A DNA stretch of 6,668 nt from a bacterium (GTDB lineage Bacteria; Patescibacteriota; Minisyncoccia; Minisyncoccales; UBA10102): NCBI GenBank assembly GCA_030698465.1, contig JAUYJZ010000017.1, positions 1-6,668 of the forward strand, read 5' to 3'. Below the pieces are notes generated by a model. The model was not told the DNA's origin, did no database searches, and saw only the letters and a list, made by a program, of their open reading frames with translations. Positions 1-4,720 of this stretch are shown here, in pieces; the stretch's first letter is position 1; each line of letters begins with the position of its first letter. A program made the translations under genes and the position numbers.

Positions 1-861
1 CTCGATAATATCGTTGTTTGGTTCTATGCTTTAATCGTTGGGCTTTCGGGCCTTGCCGCCTTTGTTATGATTGTGTGGGGAGGAGTGCAGTGGATGACGT
101 CTGCTGGCAACCCCACAAAAACCTCTGACGCAAAAGACAAAATACAAAAAGCCCTGTTAGGGCTCTTGCTCGTTTTGTCTTCCTTTCTCATTCTACAGGT
201 TATTAACCCGGAACTCACCTCCCTGAGAATAACGGGGCTTACTCCTATTGAACAGAGAACGCCACTCACCCCCCAGCTGCCCTCAGCTTCTCAGGGGGAG
301 ATAACTCTAAGTGCAAACGGACAAGAAGGGTCTTTACGAATCCAGCCCGGCGGGACTGTAACACTTGCATGGAATGCACCGGGATTTTCAGTGTGTCAGG
401 CGAGCAGCGACCCCCCTGGCATCTGGGAAGGAAGCAAAGAAACAAGTTCTTCTGAGGCGCTTGGTCTTTTAAACGAGGAGGGGAACTATACTTTTGGCCT
501 TGCCTGCTTTGCGGCGACCAATTCTGTAACCAAAACTGTGAACGTGCTCGTTTCCTCCTCTGAAATCATTGATGATACCGTACCAACCGCAGATCTGAAA
601 GCAGAGGGGTACGATGGTCCACTTGATTTCCCTTCCGAAGAATTGAGGAGTGCTCGCGTCGAGTTCTCCTGGACCTCAACTGGAGCTGACCGCTGCATGG
701 GAGAAGATGAGTTTGCGTTCCCTGGATCGAATACTTCTGGGGAAATTCCTCTGCTATTTATTGGCCCCACAAACGGCATACATCGCTACACCGTCACCTG
801 CCTCAATCTTAGCAATGGAAACTCGGCATCAGATACGGTAATAATTAATGTAGAGATTTAG
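1..861 (+). CDS. Pilin-like membrane protein with two Ig-like modules, 5' end cut by window edge
   Basis: The reading frame is open from base 1, so the gene begins outside the window; the ATG at 67 lies inside a membrane segment and is not a credible start. The visible part (286 residues) begins with a hydrophobic helix, then the motif MTSAGNPTKTSDAKDKIQ, a second hydrophobic helix and INPEL. This two-helix pattern is typical of TrbC/VirB2-like pilin proteins that are abundant in Patescibacteria. After it come two Ig-like beta modules, each with a W-containing strand followed by Cys, then a YT-x(n)-C strand. Counted from the ATG at 67, the Cys pairs are 110/147 and 210/245, which could form disulfides outside the membrane. 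The stop TAG overlaps the convergent khpB stop by 4 nt. The role is not certain: possibly a surface appendage, secretion subunit or adhesin. Family assignment is by recalled motif pattern. Confidence 0.72.
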   Translation, partial: LDNIVVWFYALIVGLSGLAAFVMIVWGGVQWMTSAGNPTKTSDAKDKIQKALLGLLLVLSSFLILQVINPELTSLRITGLTPIEQRTPLTPQLPSASQGEITLSANGQEGSLRIQPGGTVTLAWNAPGFSVCQASSDPPGIWEGSKETSSSEALGLLNEEGNYTFGLACFAATNSVTKTVNVLVSSSEIIDDTVPTADLKAEGYDGPLDFPSEELRSARVEFSWTSTGADRCMGEDEFAFPGSNTSGEIPLLFIGPTNGIHRYTVTCLNLSNGNSASDTVIINVEI

Positions 862-1331
862 CTCTCCTTCTTCTGTTTGCCGTAACGTATTATCACCCTT
901 CTCTCCTCTCCCTCGCCCGCGCTTTCGGTTTCAATGTCGCTTCGTTCTTGTAGTTCCATGTGAACTATTCTTCGCTCAGCTGGAGACATGGCGGGGAGCT
1001 CTTTTGGGGTTTTTAATAAGGAAACCTCGTCTGCTGTAGTTCTCGCAAGCTCCCTCACATAGCGTTCTTTGTTCTTTTGATAATCATTAATGTCCAGCGC
1101 CACATATACCGGCTCTCCGAGTTTTCTCCTCACCATGGACTTTAAAATATATAGAATCTCTGCCGTGGTCTGGCCTTTTTCTCCAATATACAGCTGGGGG
1201 TCCTGACAGGTAACGTCTATAGCAAAACTCCCGTCTTCTTTTTGAGAAATCCGAATGTCCCCTTCAAGCCCTATTTTGTGCAAGAGGTCTTTTGCTGTTT
1301 GTTCTATAACTCGCAGAGTATCTTGCCCCAT
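858..1331 (-). CDS. khpB: KhpB/Jag RNA-binding protein (KH-R3H)
   Basis: Protein of 157 residues. A type II KH-like (Jag_KH) domain spans about residues 35-80 with the GxxG loop GEKG at 50-53. An R3H domain spans about 85-150 with the signature R120-x3-H124 (ERRIVHMEL) and the family-typical tail ESAGEGEERRVIIR. KhpB binds RNA and in Firmicutes works with KhpA on cell elongation and division; that role is family knowledge, not shown here. The N-terminal Jag_N domain of many homologues is absent; the protein begins directly with a short helix (TLRVIEQTAKDLL). I chose the ATG at 1331 because it lies 1 nt after the yidC stop (TAA-T-ATG), suggesting translational coupling. A TTG at 1394 would add 21 residues, but they are mostly encoded by a 7-nt repeat and overlap yidC. 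There is no Shine-Dalgarno. It is the last gene of the rpmH-rnpA-yidC-khpB block. Confidence 0.9.
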   Translation of the reverse strand: MGQDTLRVIEQTAKDLLHKIGLEGDIRISQKEDGSFAIDVTCQDPQLYIGEKGQTTAEILYILKSMVRRKLGEPVYVALDINDYQKNKERYVRELARTTADEVSLLKTPKELPAMSPAERRIVHMELQERSDIETESAGEGEERRVIIRYGKQKKES

Positions 1332-1332
1332 A

Positions 1333-2061
1333 TTATGTGTCGTTTGTCGTTTGTCGTTTGTTGTTTGTCCTAACAATATACCACTGCTGCCCAATAGAAA
1401 ACAGGGATGTTGTTATCCAGTAGAGCCCGATGGCAGAGGGTAGTTGAGATACGATAAGGAGGGTGAGAACAGGGAAAAAATACAGTGCTTGCTTTTGAAA
1501 GGTTGCGGCAAAACTCTTTTGGTCTCCTGGTGGGTGCTTTTGTGCCATTTGTTTGCCTTGGAAAAACTGGAATATCGCAGCCAATATCGCCAGCACAAAA
1601 GAGCGTTCTCCAAGGTCCACCATGCCCAAAAAGGTGGGGTCAATAAATCCGGGATTATTCACAAACCCATAGAGAAACTGCAGCTGCTCTTGCCCCAGCC
1701 CTTTCCAGAAGACCTGATACAGGGCAATAAGAAAGGGGAGTTGGATTAAAATAGGCAGGATACCTGCAAAGGGGTTGACTCCTTCTTTTTTGTAGAGCCC
1801 TAGGAGTTCTTTTGCCTGTTTGTCTCGGTCCGTTTTGAGGCGCTCTTGAATTTCTTTTGCTTTTGGCTGAAGTGCAGCAAGTTTTCGTTGTGCCACCACG
1901 GCTTTTGCCGAAAGAGGGGCAAAAGCAAAGCGCACAAGTAGCGTTACCAAGATTACTGCAACGCCAAAATCCTTGCCAGGAACAAGGTTATATAAAATGA
2001 CGAGAGTGTTAAAGAGTGGCTCAAAAAGAACGGTGTGATACAGGGAAAAAAGAAAATTCAT
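1333..2061 (-). CDS. yidC: YidC/Oxa1 membrane protein insertase
   Basis: Protein of 242 residues, the short form without the large periplasmic domain of Proteobacteria and without a lipoprotein signal. It inserts proteins into the cytoplasmic membrane, alone or with SecYEG. Order of elements: hydrophobic helices at about 13-28 and 31-50 with the conserved groove arginine R44 (LLVRFAFAPL); a charged cytoplasmic hairpin at about 52-93 (QPKAKEIQERLK...); NPFAGILPILIQLPFLIALY helix at 96-115; helix at 153-168; and the family-typical last helices at 191-228 (LPSAIGLYWITTSLFSIGQQW). The last ten or so residues (NNKRQTTNDT) come from a 7-nt DNA repeat and look like an accidental extension. The ATG start overlaps the rnpA stop as ATGA; the TAA stop is 1 nt before khpB. 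No Shine-Dalgarno is visible, so coupling is likely. Confidence 0.96.
   Translation of the reverse strand: MNFLFSLYHTVLFEPLFNTLVILYNLVPGKDFGVAVILVTLLVRFAFAPLSAKAVVAQRKLAALQPKAKEIQERLKTDRDKQAKELLGLYKKEGVNPFAGILPILIQLPFLIALYQVFWKGLGQEQLQFLYGFVNNPGFIDPTFLGMVDLGERSFVLAILAAIFQFFQGKQMAQKHPPGDQKSFAATFQKQALYFFPVLTLLIVSQLPSAIGLYWITTSLFSIGQQWYIVRTNNKRQTTNDT
1341..1368. repeat. 7-nt tandem repeat (CGTTTGT), four copies
   Basis: Three exact copies of CGTTTGT are followed by a fourth, TGTTTGT. On the coding (minus) strand the unit reads ACAAACG. It forms the last codons of yidC and lies immediately before the khpB start. Because 7 is not divisible by 3 and the unit has no stop in any phase, each frame translates to the same cyclic heptapeptide T-N-D-K-R-Q-T. 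The YidC tail NNKRQTTNDT comes from it. Confidence 0.9.
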
Positions 2062-2408
2062 AGAGGTAATACCAAAGAGGCCTTGGAAAATAGTTTTTCA
2101 ATATAGTCTTCTGCCTCCTTAAGACTGTGAAGCGAAAGGCCTGGGAGCGCAATTAAAACGATGTCATGGGGGCTCTGTAAGGAATTCTGCTGCGCACTCA
2201 AGGCTTCTTTTAAAAGACGGCGCATACGATTTCGTTCCACCGCCTTTTTCGCAACACTCTTACTTATGACAATCCCGAAGCGCGAGACCTGTCCCTTGGA
2301 AGGCTTTGCCTTCAAAAGGAGCTTTCCTTCCTTGGCACTTAAACCATTCCTGGAAACCGTGCGGAAGTCTTTTGTTTGCCGCAGTCGCTTGTCTCTGGAA
2401 AGAGCCAT
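2058..2408 (-). CDS. rnpA: Ribonuclease P protein component
   Basis: Protein of 116 residues, normal length for the family. It is the small basic cofactor of the RNase P ribozyme, which removes 5' leaders from pre-tRNAs. The opening RDKRLRQTKDFRTVSRNG matches the family N-terminus, in which an aromatic residue near F15 lines the central cleft. The defining RNR motif is at residues 59-61 inside VERNRMRRLLKEAL, followed by the closing strand DIVLIALPG and a C-terminal helix. The ATG is 4 nt after the rpmH stop, and the TGA stop overlaps the yidC start by 4 nt, so the gene is embedded in the rpmH operon. There is no recognisable Shine-Dalgarno upstream. Confidence 0.96.
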   Translation of the reverse strand: MALSRDKRLRQTKDFRTVSRNGLSAKEGKLLLKAKPSKGQVSRFGIVISKSVAKKAVERNRMRRLLKEALSAQQNSLQSPHDIVLIALPGLSLHSLKEAEDYIEKLFSKASLVLPL

Positions 2409-2412
2409 ACGA

Positions 2413-2547
2413 CTATGCCGTTAGGCGCTTTCTCCCCTTTTTTCTGCGCCGCGCCAGCACTCTTTTCCCGTCTTTGGTCTTGCTGCGCTTTCGAAATCCG
2501 TGGGCCCTGGCTCTCTTTTTTTTCTTGGGTTGATACGTCCTGCTCAT
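2413..2547 (-). CDS. rpmH: 50S ribosomal protein L34
   Basis: Very small gene (44 codons plus TAG), found by translating the minus strand from the ATG at 2547. The protein opens MSRTYQPKKKKRARAHGFRK and continues with RSKTKDGKRVLARRRKKGRKRLTA. This is a full-length L34: TYQP near the N-terminus, HGFRKR, and the GKRVLARRRKKGRKRL core are all hallmarks. L34 is a highly basic large-subunit protein buried in 23S rRNA. It is the first gene of the block with rnpA 4 nt downstream. The start codon lies only 7 nt past a promoter -10 box, so its mRNA may be leaderless. A longer open frame over the same bases (2339-2554) encodes a non-L34 sequence and is a shadow. Confidence 0.97.
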   Translation of the reverse strand: MSRTYQPKKKKRARAHGFRKRSKTKDGKRVLARRRKKGRKRLTA

Positions 2548-2554
2548 AGTGCAA

Positions 2555-2583
2555 ACTATACTATAAAGAATGGGGCGTGTCTA
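2555..2583 (-). promoter_or_regulatory. Promoter of the rpmH-rnpA-yidC-khpB block
   Basis: On the minus strand TAGACA (2583-2578) is separated by exactly 17 bp from TATAGT (2560-2555); each box matches the sigma-70 consensus at 5 of 6 positions. A second TATAGT overlaps immediately upstream (2565-2560). Transcription would begin around 2548-2549, at or one base before the rpmH ATG (2547), implying a leaderless transcript. Confidence 0.7.
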
Positions 2584-2648
2584 CTCCTTTTCCCTTTTCA
2601 CTTGTTTTCCCCAGGTTTTGCACACTAAGACACGTTTTAATCTTAACT

Positions 2649-2677
2649 TTGCCCTGCCCCTTGCCAGGGGATATAAT
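2649..2677 (+). promoter_or_regulatory. Promoter for the HNH gene and probably dnaA
   Basis: TTGCCC (2649-2654), a 17-bp spacer, then a perfect TATAAT (2672-2677). The predicted transcription start is near 2684, 5 nt before the ATG at 2689. The spacer holds a short GC-rich symmetry, CCCC (2657-2660) and GGGG (2667-2670) around TTGCCA, which could be an operator or chance. It is the only strong + strand promoter seen between rpmH and dnaA, so dnaA may depend on it. The rest of the 2548-2688 gap shows no gene and no strong DnaA box. Confidence 0.65.
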
Positions 2678-2688
2678 GGTGCTGTACC

Positions 2689-3210
2689 ATGGATTTTGTT
2701 GGCATCATCAACAAAGACATGGGTAAAAATCAAACCTCATTCAAAAAAGGTCATGCCGTGCCTAGAGGGTGGGTAGAAAAAGTAATCAAGGCTCTGAAAG
2801 GCAAGAAAATCCCCGAGTCGCAACGACTCAAATATGTGGGGCGTAAGCTGTCTGTAAAAACAAAAAGAAAAATATCACAGAACAGCGCCTTGAGAGGCGA
2901 GAAACATTGGAAGTGGAGGGGCGGGGTTACCAAAAATAAGGAGTATGTGAGCTGGCTAAAAAACAGGCGCAATAGACTTCTGGCTTTGGCCACGGGACAA
3001 CACTCTTGGGAAGAGTGGCAGGAGTTAAAAAGGAAGCACAACTACGCCTGCGCTCTATGCGGCAGAAAAGAGCCTGACATTAAATTAACGGCTGACCACA
3101 TTACCCCACTCAGTAGGGGTGGGGCGAACTGGATTTCAAATATCCAGCCGTTGTGCAAGGGGTGCAACTCTAGAAAGGGTGGGCGACTGACAATAACTTC
3201 ACAAGCATAA
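2689..3210 (+). CDS. HNH endonuclease, homing-type, with NUMOD3-like N-terminus
   Basis: Protein of 173 residues if started at the ATG at 2689. The N-terminal half is lysine-rich with SFKKGHAVPRGW (17-28), repeated short basic helices (KALKGKKIPES, RKLSVKTKRKIS) and HWKWRGG (73-79), resembling the NUMOD3 DNA-binding modules of homing nucleases. The C-terminal half is an HNH zinc-finger nuclease: C121-x2-C124, the D136-H137 catalytic pair in ADHITPLSRGG, N151, and C156-x2-C159 followed by NSRKG. It is intact, with all metal and catalytic positions present. A second ATG at 2719 (MGKNQTSFKKGH) fits the usual N-terminus of such proteins and may be the true start; a hairpin lies between the two. 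The stop is 10 nt before the dnaA GTG. The gene is not part of the usual rpmH-dnaA region and was probably acquired as a freestanding homing nuclease. Its target is unknown. Confidence 0.87.
   Translation: MDFVGIINKDMGKNQTSFKKGHAVPRGWVEKVIKALKGKKIPESQRLKYVGRKLSVKTKRKISQNSALRGEKHWKWRGGVTKNKEYVSWLKNRRNRLLALATGQHSWEEWQELKRKHNYACALCGRKEPDIKLTADHITPLSRGGANWISNIQPLCKGCNSRKGGRLTITSQA
2695..2715 (+). repeat. Perfect 7-bp hairpin at the 5' end of the HNH gene
   Basis: TTTGTTG (2695-2701) and CAACAAA (2709-2715) are exact reverse complements around a 7-nt loop, GCATCAT. It lies between the two possible start codons and ends 3 nt before the ATG at 2719. If translation starts at 2719 it would be a leader hairpin; if at 2689 it is coding. 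AT-rich, so a chance origin is possible. Confidence 0.5.
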
Positions 3211-3220
3211 TCAAAACATC

Positions 3221-4579
3221 GTGAATAAAGAAGAACTCTGGCAGGCGACCCTGGCCCAGCTCCAATTCAAGCTCTCCCCCGCCAACTTCGCAACCTGGCT
3301 CAAAAATACCTTCATTCTCTCAAAAAAAGAGGGGACTCTTTTTGTTTCTGTCCCCAACAACTTCTCCAGGGAGTGGCTGGAGCACAAATACAATAAGATA
3401 ATCTTTTCTGCCATTCGCAGCTTGGATAGTGAGGTTAGAGAGATTCGCTATACCGTAGAAAAGGCCTCGCAAAAACCCCGAGAAGCTTCCCCTCGATCCA
3501 TGGCTGCCCCACAAGAAGATCAGATGGAATTCCCGGAGTTCCGGGTTGACCGCTCAACCAATTTAAACCCTCGCTACTCCTTTGACAACTTCATTGTAGG
3601 CCCCTTCAATGAGTTAGCACACGCAGCCTCTTTGGCCGTTGTGAAAACCCAGGGGAGTGTGTATAACCCCCTCTTCATATATGGGGGGGTAGGGCTTGGG
3701 AAAACCCATCTCCTTCAGGCAGTTGGCAACCAAATCATAAAAGATTCCCCTCAAAAGAAATTGAAGTATATTTCTTCAGAACGCTTTACATCGGGCGTGG
3801 TTTCCGCCATTAGAAACAAAAATGTGGACGCCCTTAGGTTCTTATACCGGGAACTTGATGTTCTTATTATTGATGACGTGCAGTTCTTAGCTGGAAAAGA
3901 TAAAACCCAGGAAGAACTCTTTCATACCTTCAACACGCTGTATGAAGCGGGAAAACAGATTATCTTTTCTTCAGACCGCCCCCCAAAAGCAATCCCTGCT
4001 TTGGAAGAGCGCCTTAGGTCGCGTTTTGAGGGAGGGATGGTGGCTGATGTTTCCCTCCCTGATTATGAGACAAGGATTGCCATCCTAAAAACCAAAATGC
4101 AAGAAAAAGAGCTGCACCTTGATGATGAGATTTTAGACTATGTGGCCTCCCATATCCAAAGAAACATTCGGGAGTTAGAGGGCGCCCTCAACCGCCTGGC
4201 TGCATTCTCTCGTCTTAACTCGGGCAGGATTCCGGCGCTGGCCGAGACAAAGACCCTACTCCGCACGGTGATCCAAAGCCCCAACAGGGTGGCAAACCCA
4301 AAGAAAATACTCCAAGCGGTTGCTGAATTCTACGACTTAAAAGAAAAGGATTTAATGGCCCTGTCTCGTAAAAAGGAGGTGGTAAGGCCTCGCCAAATTG
4401 CAATGTACCTTTTGCGAGAAGACCTAAAAGGTTCCTACCCTTTTATTGGGAAAAGATTTGGTGGGAAAGACCACACCACCGCCATTTACTCTTGTGAAAA
4501 AATAGCCCGGGAACTCCAATCTTCAGAGGTTTTGGTTGATGAAATCGCGTTAATACGCCAGCGCATATACAGTGGATAA
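3221..4579 (+). CDS. dnaA: Chromosomal replication initiator protein DnaA
   Basis: Protein of 452 residues, normal length. It is an AAA+ ATPase that binds DnaA boxes and melts the origin. Domain I (about 1-80) opens NKEELWQATLAQLQFKLSPANFATWLKNTFI; a short domain II linker (about 81-115) contains the proline- and acid-rich stretch. Domain III carries Walker A GGVGLGKT (155-162), Walker B LIIDDV (215-220), sensor I FSSDRPP (249-255), the Box VII arginine-finger residue R268 (LRSRF) and sensor II R317 (NIRELEGAL). Domain IV (about 360-452) ends in the DnaA signature GKDHTTAIYSC (415-425) that contacts the box. All key residues are present. Start: GTG at 3221, where homology to the family N-terminus begins; no Shine-Dalgarno. 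It lies 10 nt after the HNH stop, so probably co-transcribed. Its TAA stop lies inside a near-consensus DnaA box. Confidence 0.98.
   Translation: MNKEELWQATLAQLQFKLSPANFATWLKNTFILSKKEGTLFVSVPNNFSREWLEHKYNKIIFSAIRSLDSEVREIRYTVEKASQKPREASPRSMAAPQEDQMEFPEFRVDRSTNLNPRYSFDNFIVGPFNELAHAASLAVVKTQGSVYNPLFIYGGVGLGKTHLLQAVGNQIIKDSPQKKLKYISSERFTSGVVSAIRNKNVDALRFLYRELDVLIIDDVQFLAGKDKTQEELFHTFNTLYEAGKQIIFSSDRPPKAIPALEERLRSRFEGGMVADVSLPDYETRIAILKTKMQEKELHLDDEILDYVASHIQRNIRELEGALNRLAAFSRLNSGRIPALAETKTLLRTVIQSPNRVANPKKILQAVAEFYDLKEKDLMALSRKKEVVRPRQIAMYLLREDLKGSYPFIGKRFGGKDHTTAIYSCEKIARELQSSEVLVDEIALIRQRIYSG
4571..4579 (-). promoter_or_regulatory. DnaA box, 8 of 9, overlapping the dnaA stop codon
   Basis: AGTGGATAA is the reverse complement of TTATCCACT, one mismatch (last base) from TTATCCACA. 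Its last three bases are the dnaA TAA stop. Orientation is opposite to the other two boxes in the spacer. Confidence 0.55.
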
Positions 4580-4628
4580 CCAAAGGGAGGGCTTTCACCC
4601 CGCGCTTGTTTCTTTTTTCTTCCCCGCG

Positions 4629-4637
4629 TTCTCCACA
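4629..4637 (+). promoter_or_regulatory. DnaA box, 8 of 9
   Basis: TTCTCCACA differs from TTATCCACA only at position 3. It lies 24 nt after the first CCCCGCG repeat and directly after the second one. As a single-mismatch box it may be a weaker DnaA site. Confidence 0.5.
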
Positions 4638-4650
4638 TCCTTTCCAGAAG

Positions 4651-4682
4651 AATATTTGTTCCCGTATGGGAAGAGAAATATT
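4651..4682. repeat. Interrupted 12-bp hairpin beside the DnaA box
   Basis: Outer stem AATATTT (4651-4657) with AAATATT (4676-4682); inner stem TTCCC (4659-4663) with GGGAA (4668-4672); loop GTAT; a small internal loop of G against GAG. There is no U tract after it on the + strand, so it is not a standard terminator for dnaA, though it could attenuate or stabilise the dnaA 3' end. It may instead be an origin cruciform or a protein site. Confidence 0.65.
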
Positions 4683-4683
4683 A

Positions 4684-4692
4684 TTATCCACA
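4684..4692 (+). promoter_or_regulatory. Perfect DnaA box
   Basis: Exact TTATCCACA, the consensus strong DnaA box, one base after the 3' arm of a hairpin (4651-4682) and just before the AT-rich tract. It sits between the dnaN -10 box and where a -35 would be, so bound DnaA could also repress dnaN transcription. Confidence 0.8.
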
Positions 4693-4700
4693 GCACCAAG

Positions 4701-4706
4701 TATAAT
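4701..4706 (+). promoter_or_regulatory. Possible -10 box of dnaN
   Basis: Perfect TATAAT 14 nt before the dnaN ATG. No good -35 lies 16-19 bp upstream (only AT-rich sequence such as ATATTA), so the assignment is weak. The tract also reads TATACT at 4711-4716. If used, the leader would be under 10 nt. Confidence 0.35.
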
Positions 4707-4720
4707 AATATATACTAATA

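Larger units (their letters stand above)
4571..4720. other. Candidate oriC in the dnaA-dnaN spacer
   Basis: The spacer holds three DnaA-box-like 9-mers, a 12-bp hairpin, and an AT-only or nearly AT-only tract (about 4698-4720) ending at the dnaN ATG that could be the unwinding element. Short TAA triplets occur at 4703-4708 and 4716-4721, reminiscent of DnaA-trios, but in such AT-rich DNA they prove little. A CCCCGCG direct repeat (4598-4604 and 4622-4628) flanks a pyrimidine tract. The position between dnaA and dnaN and the strand switch of gene direction at rpmH/HNH support an origin here. No tandem box array is seen, so this may be only part of the origin. Confidence 0.6.

Noticed and set aside
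1332..1394. TTG start at 1394 for khpB, adding 21 residues
   Set aside because: The extension is mostly translated 7-nt repeat, overlaps yidC, and the ATG at 1331 directly follows the yidC stop and matches the family start.
2339..2554. Longer minus-strand open frame over rpmH
   Set aside because: Its translation has no family resemblance, while the shifted frame 2413-2547 encodes a textbook L34.
2590..2630. DnaA boxes in the rpmH-HNH gap (TTTTCCCCA, TTTTGCACA)
   Set aside because: Each matches the consensus at only 7 of 9 positions, which is expected by chance in this many bases.
3187..3211. A dnaA promoter from CTGACA (3187-3192) and CATAAT (3206-3211)
   Set aside because: The spacer is only 13 bp, too short for a normal sigma-70 promoter, and the bases are the 3' end of the HNH gene.
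4598..4628. CCCCGCG direct repeat around a pyrimidine tract as an origin iteron
   Set aside because: Only two short copies are present and no other copies follow, so it is noted within the oriC entry but not called an iteron array.
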